A DNA stretch of 64,000 nucleotides from Opisthocomus hoazin. Lineage: Eukaryota; Chordata; Aves; Opisthocomiformes; Opisthocomidae. Below are positions 37,839 through 48,979 of the stretch, one piece after another (position 1 is the stretch's first letter; the number at the start of each line of letters is the position of its first letter). The notes below the pieces were generated by a model, which searched no databases, was not told the DNA's origin, and saw nothing but the letters and a program-made list of their open reading frames with translations. The stretch covers positions 5,580,001-5,644,000 of the forward strand of contig NC_134440.1 of the NCBI RefSeq assembly GCF_030867145.1. The letters run 5' to 3'. A program made the translations under genes and the position numbers.

Positions 37839-40451
37839 TCACACGCAGCCGCACTCCTTGGCCGAGAGCTCGTTGACGGTGTAGTAGCGGTTGTAAGCAT
37901 CCAAGAAGGAGACGTCGTCGTCGTAGGCCAGCGGCCGGCAGCAGGGTCGAGCCCGGACCTTCTCCTTCTTGATCTTCCTCCTGCTCCTCATGCTCTTCAG
38001 CGAGAGGTCGTAGCTCCGGATGGCCGACTCGCAGGTGCCGCTGCAGTAGCGGAAAAGCACGGTCTCATCCGACTCGTAGCCCAGCCCCAGCTCGCTGACG
38101 CTCACCTCCAGCTCCTTCAGGGCGCAGGGTTTGTGGCGAGCGCGGGCGCGCTTCCTGCGGCTGCCGGCCCGGGGGAACAGCGGCAGCTCGTGTCCACCCG
38201 AGTTCATGGCCTGGCTGTAGCGCTCCACCAGCGCCGAGACCAGCTGCCGGATCTCCCCCTCCGTGTAGCTCTCCAGCAAGCGGCTGTCTGCAACAGAAGG
38301 GGCGGACATCAGCGGGCGTCCCCTGGGGTGGTGAGCGTTCCCCGGAGCGGGTGGCTGTCCCCCAGGATGGAGGTCCCCTGGGGCAGGTGGATGTACCCCT
38401 GGACAGGTGGATGTCCCCCGGAATGGAGGTCCCTTGGGGTGGGTGGATGTTCCCCCAGCTTGGAGGTCCCCCATGCCAGGTGGATGTACCTCAGGATGGA
38501 GATCCCCTGGGACAAGTGAATGTCCACCAGGATGGAGGCCCCCATAGGGTGGGTGAATGTCCACCAGGATGGAGATCCCCTGGGGCAAATGAATGCTCCC
38601 CAGGATGGAGGTCCCTTGGGGTGGGTGGATGTCCCCCAGGTTGGAAGTCCTCCATGCCAGGTGGATGTACCTCAGGATGGAGATCCCCTGGGGCAACTGA
38701 ATGCCCCCCCAGCATGGATGTCCCTTAGGGCGGGTGAATTTCCCCCAGGATGGTGGCCATCCCCATGTGCTCATTCCCAGCTCACTCCATGCCCGGTAGC
38801 GATTGCAAAAATTGCAAAATTCAGCCCCGCAGCCCGACAACGCGCAGCCGAACCCAGCGTCTCCCAGAAGCCGTCTTTGAGATGTGCACGAGATGCCCGA
38901 AGGCTTTGGAACCCAAACCGCAAGGCCAGAGATCCCCCGTGGCCTTGGGAGCCCCAGGGTGGACACGGGGGTGGCCGTGGCCAAGCAACCCCCAGCCCGT
39001 GAGGGCAGGAAGGCAGCAGGGCGAAAAAACCCTGAGCCCCTCCCTCCCCTTTCCCTCTCCTGCCCTGTTTTCTTCTATTTTCTTTTTTCCTCCCTACCAG
39101 CTCTCCCCTGCCTGGAGCTGTCCCAAGCAACCCCTTCCACTGCAGAACATCAAGTTCACGCTTAAAAGTCAACTATTTAGGGGGGGAAGAAAACAACCCC
39201 CAGTTAAATCCTGCCATGCCCATGGTTTTCTGATGGCTGTGGTCGGGCATGGCCAGGCGCTGGCCCCATGGCTGGGACGTCGCAAGGGCGAAGTGCCCGC
39301 AAAGAGCGTCCCGGCAGCAACTCGAGACACTGGCACGGCTCCTTGGTGGCACCACCCCGATGCGCCAAAAAATAAGGGGAAAAGGTGGGAAAAGCACCTG
39401 ATCCCGACTGACGGAAGATCCTGCAGAAAAGCCACGGTGGGATTGGGGAGAAACACCAATAAATTTAATATTTGCACTGCTTCTCTATGGCCTGGGTGGA
39501 AGGGCTGCCCCCCCCAAGACCCCTAGGGCAGCTGCCAACAGGCAAAACGTCCCCAACCGCCACTGGCAATGTCCAAGTCCCTTCGTCCTGACCCCAAAGC
39601 CGGGGCTGGGCCAGCTCAGCGCTGGGGGAGGCGCAGGAAAGACGGAGGAAAGCGTAATTTGACAGCTTGTCATCGATTGCCAAATTTCAACCCAAAAAAG
39701 ACGTTCTTCTGGTTTGGAATCCAAACAAGCACGCTGGAGATCTCCCACACGCTGCCAGCGCACCGGGGCGAGCGGTGCCGCGGGCGAAGCCACCGCCTCC
39801 CCGCAGAGCGCAGCCGTTCCCCCTCGCTCTCAGCTCCTGTTTGACATCTTGCATTTGTAAAAATAATGCCGAAATTAAAAAAAAAAAAAAATTAAGAAAA
39901 AGCACGTTTGGAGCTAAAAACGCAGCTTCTTCGCGTGAAGATGAGCTGTTTGCATTCGGTTTCCCAACGTGGAGAGCTGACGCGCTCGCAGCGGGGTTTG
40001 GTGCCCAGCGGCTGCGTTTCTGCGGGACCCCTCGCTTGCCACCCCCAGCCCCCCCCGCCGCCCCCCGAGCTCCTCTCTCAACACTCCTAAAGGGGAGGAG
40101 AGGGCGGCGGGGAAAGCAAAGGGGGAATAAACGCGCCGGGCTGCGTCCTGCGAGCCGCAAGCGCCCGCCGTAGGGGTCCTGGGGCCGGGTCCCGCGGGCG
40201 CGGGAGGGAGGTGGCCCGGGGCAGGGGCGCAGCGGCTTACACTGGGAGAGCAGCGAGCTGTGGCGTTGCAGGGCTCGTGGGGATCTCCGCGGAGCCGCCG
40301 GCAGCGAGGAGGAGGATGCCCGTGAGGAAGACGGCGAGGAAGGCGAGGGGCTGTATTTCCGGCTTCCGTTGAACATGTCTCTACAAACTAAAATGGATAA
40401 CATGGAACTGAGGAGCATCGATGCAATGGCTGCAAACTTCCATACCTTCAT
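37839..40451 (-). CDS. NRTN: Neurturin precursor (two coding exons)
   Basis: Neurturin is a secreted GDNF-family ligand that signals through GFRA2 and RET and supports neuron survival. Coding exons are 40241-40451 and 37839-38287 on the - strand. The donor after CCCAGT at 40241 (GTAAGC) and the acceptor TTGCAG before 38287 join in phase 1, giving 219 residues (human 197). Residues 1 to about 24 form a signal peptide (AAIASMLLSSMLSILVC). The pro-region is serine-rich at 34-49. A furin-type RRKR lies at 114-117, so the mature chain 118-219 has 102 residues, as in human. The mature chain has the seven family cysteines (C125, C152, C156, C186, C187, C216, C218), with the diagnostic SELGLGY, DETVLFRYC and VSFLDAYNRYYTV blocks. 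A basic heparin-binding segment spans 168-184. The intron is 1,953 bp and holds a 36-bp minisatellite. Artemin, persephin and GDNF fit less well. The gene converges on the fucosyltransferase, as in mammals. Confidence 0.95.
38347..38757. repeat. 36-bp minisatellite in NRTN intron
   Basis: About eleven copies of a 36-bp unit whose core is GGTGGATGTCCCCCAGGATG followed by GAGGTCCCCTGGGG. Units carrying ATGCCAGGTGGATGTACCTC recur 180 bp apart (near 38475 and 38655), so five units form a higher-order repeat. The period is twelve codons. The - strand therefore stays open through the array, continuous in frame with the NRTN exon that begins at 38287. It lies 60 bp upstream of that exon's splice acceptor. 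Confidence 0.9.
40239..40240 (-). other. NRTN: Splice donor of first NRTN coding exon
   Basis: The - strand reads CTCCCAGT then GTAAGC, a good donor. It leaves one base of a codon, which the next exon completes as TAC (Tyr71). Confidence 0.85.
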
Positions 40452-40462
40452 CTTAGAGCAAG

Positions 40463-40471
40463 TCAGAACAT
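40463..40471 (-). promoter_or_regulatory. Two-codon upstream ORF in NRTN leader
   Basis: On the - strand, ATG TTC TGA lies 11 bases upstream of the NRTN start codon, inside the exon that begins at 40478. A uORF this short and close could hinder initiation at the true ATG or force reinitiation. The sequence is directly visible; the regulatory effect is inference. Confidence 0.6.
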
Positions 40472-40477
40472 TGAAAC

Positions 40478-40482
40478 TCTGC
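40478..40482 (-). other. NRTN: Splice acceptor of NRTN 5' UTR/coding exon
   Basis: The - strand reads TTTTGCCTGTTTTGCAG then AGTTTCAATG. This pyrimidine-rich acceptor ends 27 bases before the start codon and implies at least one further upstream untranslated exon. Confidence 0.7.
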
Positions 40483-43318
40483 AAAACAGGCAAAACAAAT
40501 ATCCTTATTACGCGGCCTTCGCCCATGGCCCCCTCTTCCCTCCCCCCGTCCCATGGCTCGGGCTGGCTGACCGGCTCCCACGGGAACACCAGCGTCCCCT
40601 TGGCTCCAGCTCGTCCCCTCCCAAGACCAGTCTGGTGTTCCAATAGGGAAACTGAGGCACGGAGATGAGGTGCAGCCCAGGGCTGGGCTGCAAAGGGGAA
40701 ACTGGCCACGGCGGGGCTGGTGGCGGCAATGGGGACACGGCACTGTCTTGATCTGATCTGTTCCTGACAGCATGCAGCTTGGCCAGGCAGGTGGACATCC
40801 ACCTCCCCTCGCTCCAGCCAGGTTTCCTCACACCGGGGCCCGATATCGCAGAGGGCGGCTGTGAGTAAAGCACAGACGAACTCATGCCACGCCGGCTTGT
40901 GACACCTCTCCACCCGGCGCACTCCATCCTTGGGATGGGATGAGCAGCGGAGGCAGCCCCTGGCTCCATCATCTTCCCCGGCTCCATCGTCCTCCCCGGC
41001 TCCATCGTCCTCCCCACTCCCTCGCAGAGCCCCGGAGCGGTTTGATGTCCCCTCCACCAGCGAGGAGCTCCACGAGTCCACTCCTGCCAGCTGCCCGCCC
41101 AGACCCCGTCCGTAGACACGGCCACGCTGCTCGACCAGAGCCCGAATCCCTCTCTGCCAGCGTGCTGATGGGGCAGCTCCATCGAAACCAGCCAAAATAA
41201 TGAAAAGCTCAGGAAAAAACTGAATGGGGCGGCGGGAGCGTCCCGGCGCGGCTGCAAGGCTTGTGGTGGCAGCGGGCACCTCGGCCGTGCCCATCACCCG
41301 GGGCTGCAGCCCAGCAGCTCCTCAAAGCACAAACCCAACCCCACTGGCGTTTCCCTCGCAGGTGAGCTGGGCCCTTACCTTGCGCCATTCAGTTTTCGCC
41401 ATCCAAAGCGGATTGGATCTGGTGGGGTTTTATAGCGGAGCCCGCGGCCGGGCTGGGCGCGGGGCATCGGGTCCGCGCGCTCCTCAACGGGCTGTCGGCC
41501 ATGAGATCCCCATCAAAGACAGGCGCTGGGAAGCAGCACGGACTGGCAGCCGCCTCCTGGCCCCTTTTTTTTATTTCAGCTCCTTGCGAACTCCAAACAT
41601 TTCTCCTTTTTAAATAAATCTTCCACGTGGGGGGGGAAAAAAGGAGGGAAGACAAAAGAAAAAAACAAAACCCAACACCAGTTTAGCAATATTTGCCAAA
41701 TAGAATCCATCGGGGTGGGGGGAAAAGCGTTGATTTTAAAATGGAATTTGACAGGTTTGCTTTTACTGTTCTTGTAGAAAACAACAAGAAGGGCTGCAGA
41801 GGCTGCCTCATCACCAGCAACCCTCTGTTTTAAAGGATGTAGGTAATTGCTCGTTAACTAACACTAATTACATGCCCCGTAGGTTACAAGATAATTGTAG
41901 AGCCCAGCCAGAGCCTAAATATTTTCAACTGGGCTATAAACAATGCCAAGCTGGAAAAAGAATAGTTTCACCATATAAGGAGGTGAGATCATGAAATCCC
42001 GCCGGGGTACCGAGCGGCGGAGCTGGCCGAGACGCCGCGCCGATAAGCACCGGCAGCGAACGCGCGTCGGGCCGCGGGTGGCTGCTGGGGAGAGCACGGG
42101 AGGGGGACGGTGCCATCCCCGTCCGCGTCTCCTCCGGCAGAGCCGAGCTCGAGTGGGTCCTGCGGGCGCGGGGAGGGTGACGGAGGCCACCGGGTGTCCT
42201 TGCATGGTCAGCATTAGGTGCCTCAAGTCAGACTTCTCCTCTGAGATGAGAGCGGGGAACAAGCGCCAAAACCACTCACCAGCATCGAACGGCTCCCGGC
42301 AAGGCAGCGGGGACGGGTGCTAAATGACCAAGAAATTTGCAGTTTGTTCTTGGAGAGCTTGCGAAATCTGGAGACTGAAGGGCTCGTGAAGAAGCAGCAG
42401 GCTCGGGCGACGCAGGCGGCGGGGGTGTGGGGTGGGGGAGAGACCCCGCTTGCGGTGCCGTGTTGGGCGGCAGCGGTCGGCTCTCCGGGGGGACAAGCTG
42501 CGTCCGGCAGCCGCTGTTTCGGGAGGTGAATACGGCAGTGGGCAACCAGCAATGGGTCACACACACCCTAGAGCTCAGCGTCACCTCCCGAGCTGCTCCT
42601 GGGGGGCTTGGCCCCCTTCACCCCGCGCCCGGCAGGAAGGGGCTGCGATGGAGCAGGGCTGCGACACGCGATCCGTCCACCTGAGAGAGGGCCTCTGGCT
42701 TATTGTGAGCCTATAAAATTTTAGGAGGGCGGTTTCAGCCTTGCTGCGTGTCCCATAAAACAGCCTCCTACTTCAGCATCCAGCAATTTTGGCCCCCACC
42801 CGCTCACCAGTGACCTTTCAAAAGACCAAAACCCCAGCTCTGATGTACAAAACAAGCCAAAAAAAACCCAAAAAAATATTCCAGGCTTTGCCTTTGGTTT
42901 CTCTTGCTCTAAAAAGCCACAGACCACATGTGTCAACCTGCAGGGAAAGCCTGAAGGTCGGTGTCGGGGGGAAGGAAAAACACGCACAGGCAGAAAGGAA
43001 TCCCGGCCGTGACTCACCGGGACGGTGTCGGAGCTGCGCCCTCCCATCGTCCTGCTTTCCACATATGATAAACCCATTCCCAGCAATGATTAATCATCAT
43101 GAGGGGCTTGCCACGTGCTCCCCGGACCTGTGGCTGCGGGCACGGCTCCGGGCTCTCCCACCGCTCTGTTGGACGTGGCGGGTACAGACGCGCCGGCTCA
43201 GCCCCATCCCGCACCCCCAAAACCCCCCACACCTCGAGTGCCTGTGGTGATGCCAGGCTGCTGTGAGCCAGCTGCCCGCGGCTATTGCTCAGCATCTGGT
43301 GGGGCAAGCGTCCATGGA
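40483..43318. other. Probable NRTN intron 1, 3' part
   Basis: No coding exon is recognised. The segment contains the AT-rich putative enhancer at 41820-41985 flanked by CpG-rich DNA. An open - strand frame extending to 41297 continues upstream of the NRTN ATG, but it is interrupted by the splice acceptor and has no family similarity that I can see. Confidence 0.5.
41820..41985. promoter_or_regulatory. Candidate enhancer: CArG box plus homeodomain/MEF2-like sites
   Basis: An AT-rich patch in GC-rich surroundings. It contains a perfect CArG box CCATATAAGG (41971-41980, the consensus for SRF). It also has TAATTA and GTTAAC words near 41845-41870 and a MEF2-like CTAAATATTTT near 41911. The cluster lies about 1.5 kb upstream of the NRTN coding exon. 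Motif presence is seen; enhancer activity and target gene are inferred. Confidence 0.4.
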
Positions 43319-43532
43319 CTCATAGAACGGGTTGGGAGGGACCTTCCAAGGCCATCCAGTCCAACCCCCTGCCACGAGCAGCGACAGCTTCAGCTGGATC
43401 GGGCTGCTCAGAGCCTCATCCAACCTGGCCTTGAATGTCTCCAGGGATGGGGCATCTCCCACCTCTCTGGGCAGCCCGTGCCAGGGTTTCACCACCCTCA
43501 GCGTAAAGATGTCTTCCTGCTATCCAGTCTGA
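43319..43532 (-). mobile_element. CR1 LINE 3' end, antisense
   Basis: The - strand CR1 tail begins at CTCATAGAACGGGTTGGGAG and continues through GGCCATCCAGTCCAACCCCC and the C-terminal coding end (read as LPREVGDAPSLETFKARLDE) to about 43532. Only about 210 bases remain, and the sequence differs from the other copies in the window, suggesting a separate, older subfamily. Confidence 0.92.
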
Positions 43533-44707
43533 GTGTTGATGTGTCCCGGTGTTGCTGGCACAGGGAGCCTCCAGCAAGGGAACACCAGGGTGCTCCCAGC
43601 CCAGACGACGCAGTGCTGGGCATGGCTGCTGCTCTCTGCTCCGGTCTCATCGCAGCTGCTCCATGATGCAAAGGTCTCCCTGCGTCGGCAGCTCCGGGCT
43701 TGGCATGGCAGGATGGACATCCCATGGGGCCGGGAGGCAGCCCTGCCCCTCAGGGTACCCCAGCTGGCACCCAGCTCTGGGAAATCACCCACTAAATCCA
43801 CACCGGTGGCTCGTCCCCCTTGCTCAAAGCAGTCTGGGGAAAAGGAAAGTGCACTGCACGGGAGGAGACCGGGTGCTGGGGAGGGGGTTCGGCTGCAAGG
43901 CAGAGGCGGGTGGCCAACACTGGGCTTGGGGAAGAAGGCTGCTCCAGCTTTTCCCCCTCTTTCTGGAGGGGATGGAGGAACCCAGCAAAGCCCGGGCTTT
44001 GGGGTGCTACAGGAGCTGTCGGTGCCAAAATGTGGGTGCGAGGGTGTGCCAAGGGACTGATGGGGAGCGTAGCGGGCAGGAGGGCTTGCACAGAAGTGCA
44101 GCCTCACCCAAGGACACCCTATCCTCGCACAGCCTCCTATCCAGCACAAAAAAAGTCCCTCTTTTCCCAGGGCAAACGGAGAAGTACAGCTGTGCTGGGC
44201 ACCCTGCTCGTCTCTTACCACGTGTCTCCGGGAGCCAAAACCCGTGGAGCCACTACAGCTGGACGCGTCGCCCTCGGCCCCGGGCTGCGCCCACGCTCTT
44301 GCTCCGGCCCCAAAATAGACCGACGGAAGCCACACCACCATCCTCCATGGGTCTGTGCCCTGGATTTGCTGCAAGGGCGCTTCTGGGCTGAGTCCTGGCG
44401 GGGTTTGGGTGCTCACAGCCACATTACATCCCAGGAGGGACCCAGGAACGCTCCTGGGCTTGATGAAAGGCAAAGTTTGCACTCAGCTTTTCTGTGGAGA
44501 ACAGCCGGAAAGCTCCCTGTTTTCCTGAGTTCTGATAATCCATTAACGCGATCACAACCGTCCAGCCATGCTGTGTCCTTCTGCAAAGTGGGAAACACAG
44601 TCCTGCAGAAGAAGACCTTTGCCCACCAGAAAACCCCCCAAACCAGCCCCATTTTGCACTAAAACCGCTCCGGCACGAAGCCTTTGCTCCAGCAGCCTCC
44701 TCTGCCA
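43533..44707. other. Intron/intergenic stretch, nothing recognised
   Basis: GC-rich unique sequence between two CR1 copies. Overlapping open frames on both strands (up to 320 codons on the - strand) lack domains and reflect base composition. Confidence 0.5.
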
Positions 44708-44708
44708 G

Positions 44709-45621
44709 TCACAGAATCACAGAATGTTGGGGGTTGGCAGGGCCCTCTGTGGGTCACCCAGCCCAACCCCCTGCCCAAGCAGGGTCACCCAGAGCAGGCT
44801 GCACAGCACCGCGGCCAGGCAGGGCTGGAATATCTCCAGAGAAGGAGACTCCACAGCCTCCCTGGGCAGCCTGGGCCAGGGCTTCATCACCCTCAGAGGG
44901 AAGAAGTTCTTCCTCGGGTTCAGCTGGAGCTTCCTCTGCTTCAGTTTGTGCCCGTTGCCCCTTGTCCTGTCGCTGGGCACCACTGAACAGAGTCTGGCCC
45001 CGTCCTCCTGACCCCCACCCTGCAGATATTTAGAGGCATTTCTAAGGTCCCCTCTCAGCCTTCTCTTCTCCAGGCTGAACAAGCCCAGCTCCCTCAGCCT
45101 CTCCTCGTAGGAGAGATGCTCCAGTCCCCTCCTCATCCTCGCAGCCCTGCGCTGGACTCCCTCCAGTAGCTCCTCATCTTTCTTGAACTGGGGAGCCTAG
45201 AACTGGACACAGTGCTGCAGATGGGGCCTCACCAGGGCAGAGCAGAGGGGGAGGAGAACCTCCCTCGACCTGCTGCCCACACTCCTCCTAATGCACCCCA
45301 GGATGCCATTGACCTTCTTGGCAGCCAGGGCATGCTGCTGGCTCATGGTCATCCTGTTGTCCACCAGGACACCCAGGTCCCTCTCCGCAGAGCTGCTCTC
45401 CAGCAGGGCCACCCCAGCCTGTACTGGTGCAGGACCCTGCAGTTGCCCCTGTTGAACCTCATCAGGTTCCTCTCTGCCCAACTCTCCAGCCTGTCCAGGT
45501 CTTGCTGAATGGCAGCACAGCCTGCTGGTGTATCCACCACTCCTCCCAGTTCTGTATCATCAGCAAACTTGCTGAGGGTGCACTCTAACTCTTCATCCAG
45601 GTCATTGATGAAGAAGTTAAA
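44709..45621 (-). mobile_element. CR1 LINE, longest copy, antisense
   Basis: About 910 bases of CR1 on the - strand, 5'-truncated. The 3' tail is the repeat TCACAGAATCACAGAATG at 44709. Upstream the strand reads the reverse-transcriptase C-terminus: [59 protein letters not shown], then [20 protein letters not shown]. The pieces fall in different frames, so it is inactive. The truncation point is at about 45621, near GGTCATTGATGAAGAAGTTAA. Confidence 0.95.
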
Positions 45622-47841
45622 ATCACCTGCCCCGCTCTCATCCCCACCACAGCCTGCTCCCGCTGGGGCTTGCTGCTTTCCAGGCAGAGGAAAAACCGCT
45701 CCGTGTCCTGAAGAATTGGAAATCTTAAGGAAAAACAACGAAAAGCAGCGCAGCCAACTCCCAACGCTTCGTCTGGAGGGAGCGAGTTGATGATCTTGGC
45801 TCCCCCCGCCGCCGCAGATCCTCCCAAAAACCCTCTGCGAGCATCTCGTGCCTCTCGCCTTCCTTTTGAAGGGGAGCCAACAAATCCACCCCACGGCCCT
45901 AAGTAAACTTTTCCAAGGCTTGATTACCCTCACAGTTCAGCAAAAGAAGAAAAAAAGAAGGTCAAATCAATAGAGTCTCATTTCTAGTTGGAGTTTTCTT
46001 CGCTTCAGCTCCCAAGTGTCGGCGTTTCCGCTGCCTTTTACTGCTAAATCAAAAAGCAGCGATCCCTTCCCGCAGATGCTGCACCTTCGCTCACAAAAAT
46101 GAAGCGTTTTGGGCTTCTCGGACTTCCCTCACTTTTCACGCTCTCGGTTTTTCGCATAGCTGTTTTTTTTTTTTTCTAACCCATTTCCAATTTTTCAATT
46201 TTTCAAGCAGACTTTTAGGATTTGTTTCCAGTGTCCGCTGACTCCTTACAGCCTTAGCTCCTGGAGTCATGGGATGGCAGGGGAAAGCAGAGTTTTATTT
46301 TTTTTACCATAAATCCTCCTTGCCGAGGGGGAAGGAGGAGAAGCAAAAACTTTCTGTCCTGACGCTTCAAAGCCCAGAAAGCAGAGAACCCAAAAGACAT
46401 TATATTAGAAGTGTGTCATAAATTTTCAGTCGATTCATGCTTCCGGGCATTGATTCATTATTTTCAAGCGCTCGGCCTCAGCCACGCCGCGAGAATGGAT
46501 GAGGCCACAGAGTGGCCGAGGTTTTTTTGGCAACACGAAACACTTGGAAAGACGAAAGCCTTGACGGGACATCAGAGAGAGCTTCCACCTGCCACACGCT
46601 GTTTATTTTAGTGCCTTACATGGGAGCCAAGCTGCTTTGAAACCCCGGCTCCCCATGACTCACCCTGCAGGAATTAAACAATTTCCATCCAGGCTCACGG
46701 GGAAGCAGCTCCAGGGGCTGCTGAAAAGCGGCTCCTCCAGCAGCAGCCTCCGGCTCAACGCCTGGTCCCGGTCGGAGGACGCTCGGCCGGTCCCGGAGGG
46801 GACGGGAGGGGTGCAAAGACCACGTGGACAGACTTCTCCCAAAACTTCTCGCAAGCTCCCGATGTGGTTTGTTGGGAATTGAACCCCCACGAAGAGCATC
46901 GGCGTGTCCGACACCCCCGACCAGGGCGGATGCTGCACTGAGGGTACCGGAGCCGGAGCCTGTGGTGGGATGGCCAACGCCCCAGGGTCAAACCAGCCCC
47001 CAAAAGGCAAAACCAGCCCCAAAATGGGGAGCATTGAAAGGAAAAAAGTCCCAAACCCTGCTCCGAGTTGAACTGTTGGCTTTTCCTGCTCTTTGGACAC
47101 TAAACAGATGCACAAAGAAAATGTCCCTACCTCCAGCTCTGCTCCAGGGTCATGGAGTGCCACCATCTCGGTGCAGATATCCCTTTGGCTGGGGACACTG
47201 GGCAGTGGCACCTGCGTCCTCGCCGGCAGCTCTCCCACCCCGGCACAGCCCCGCGCTTTGAATGCCAAAAGCGGTGGCAGCCATGGTGCATCCCATGGCC
47301 CCGCAGCGCTGCCTCGTCCCAGCGCTGCCTTCTTCCCCTCCCCAGCTCTCCCCGCTCCCCCGTAAGCAAAACCAGAGCTGAGTGTGGGACACATGGTTCT
47401 GCTTTGCCTAAGTGAAAACCAGCCCAACACAAGAAACTCCAAAGCTCTTCCTGCAGCCTCAGCTTCCCCCGGTCCCCCCCAAATGGGCCGACCACAAACG
47501 AGCCAGAACCTCATCCCTGGGCTCCCTGCCGCAGCCCGGCTCCTCGGGGAAAGCCTTTCGCAGTGACAGCCAAATCCCGTCCAGGCTGCAGCCGCTCGGC
47601 ACGGCCCGGTGAGGAACCGGCAGCAGCGGAGCCGGTCCTGGACCAGCAGGATGGCAGAGGGGGAGAAGAGGCCGTGGCTGGGCGGGGGGAGCGTCGGCGT
47701 TCCGGCAGCGCGGGGAGCCCCTCGGCTGAACACGCCAACCATCGGCGAGCCGCGCCGTTCCCACGCTGACATGACATTTACATTCGGGCTGAATTACGGC
47801 GGGTTTGGTTTACATCTCTCCAAACAGCTGGGTAAACCACA

Positions 47842-47859
47842 CCCCCCCCCCCCCCCCCC
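47842..47859 (+). repeat. Poly-C tract (18 C)
   Basis: Eighteen consecutive C, a simple homopolymer. Confidence 0.85.
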
Positions 47860-48967
47860 ATCATCACGATAAGAAGAAAAAGAAGTCCTCACTGAGCCCG
47901 TGCGACACAGCTAGGTTTTGCTAGGGGCTGCGCCGGGGTCTGTCCTGCCGCAGGTGATGCCACGCCGTGCTCCGAAGGAGCGAAGGAAGATTTCATCGCT
48001 TTGCCGCAGCCGGGACGCTGATTCTCGCCGCGAGAAGCAAGGTTGGGACGCAGCTTTCCCACCCTGCTGAGCTGAACCCGGGTAGCTGCCATCAGACAGA
48101 GCAGCCCCGCTCTTGGCCCCATCCATATTCCCACCATCATTTTGGACTTTGAGGAGCCAAACCAGCTCAACGGCAGCTGGGCTGAGCAGTGGAGATGGCA
48201 CCAGGAGGTGCCAGGAAGCTCGGAGCTGGGTATATTAACTCATCTGCGCTGCGCACGCATCCTGTGTCTCTAGGCACCTCTGACAACGTGCCCCACCAAA
48301 GGGCGTCTTCTTCTCCCCATGGGATGTAGAGCTGGGAACGACCAAGCACAGGACCCCCCCCGCAGCCCACGGCACGGCCAGAGCCCGGCGCCCAGGAGGG
48401 GATGCCCTGTCCCGCGTCCCTTTGCGAGGGGGTTTGGGAGCTCTGCCAGGAGGGGATGGAGCACAGGGGAGGAAAATCCCAATTTGTGCCACGGCCAAGA
48501 GGCACCTCGACGAGCCGTCCCTGCGTGCCGCGGCACAGCACCCCACCACCCCAAGCCGCACTGGCTTGCACGGGTGGGAGAAGCCAAAATCACCGGGATG
48601 GAAAACCCAGCGCCGCTGCCCTGTGCAGCGCCTGGCACCGCTCCAGTGCCCCCAGCCCAGAAACCTCAGGGCCACGACCCCGTTCGCCTCCCCCAGCCCC
48701 TCCGGAGCAGAACCAGCCCCACTCAGACCCCTCTTGGGGCTGGACTCCTCCAAGGAGTCCTCGCCAGCTGGATGCCGGGATGGTACTGGCCGATCTCACC
48801 GTCTCCCGTCCCTCCCGTGGGATTTCTGCTCTCGCCGTCCGGCGTGCTCCCCGGCACGACACGGGGCTGCGGGGAGGCAGGCAGCCCCACGGCACGCATC
48901 CGCACCCTGGGAGGCAGCGCCGGTGCCTTTGATTCCTTCCCCGGAGGTCCCGCGCCGGTTTTCATGT

Positions 48968-48979
48968 CATTAATTAATG
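48968..48979. promoter_or_regulatory. Palindromic homeodomain-type site
   Basis: CATTAATTAATG is a perfect 12-bp palindrome containing two overlapping TAAT cores, as bound by paired-class or other homeodomain dimers. It stands in otherwise GC-rich DNA. Binding is inferred only. Confidence 0.3.

Noticed and set aside
38347-38757. CRISPR-like array
   Set aside because: Units are contiguous, imperfect and without unique spacers, and the genome is a bird's. It is a minisatellite.
38288-38984. Treating the 381-codon - strand frame as a single NRTN exon
   Set aside because: The acceptor TTGCAG at 38288-38293 and the phase-1 match with the donor at 40240 restore the family structure with a signal peptide. 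The extra frame is minisatellite.
43520-44482. 320-codon - strand open frame
   Set aside because: It overlaps equally long + strand frames, has no recognisable domain or splice structure, and starts beside a CR1 fragment.
44709-45621. Active CR1 retrotransposon gene
   Set aside because: Truncated at the 5' end, and the reverse-transcriptase remnant is split among frames. The endonuclease and most of the polymerase are missing.
45895-45940. Additional CR1 fragment
   Set aside because: Only about 25 bases resemble a CR1 word, and no tail or flanking match was found.
46660-47772. 370-codon - strand open frame
   Set aside because: No family signal, and competing frames are open on the + strand. 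The length is explained by high GC content.
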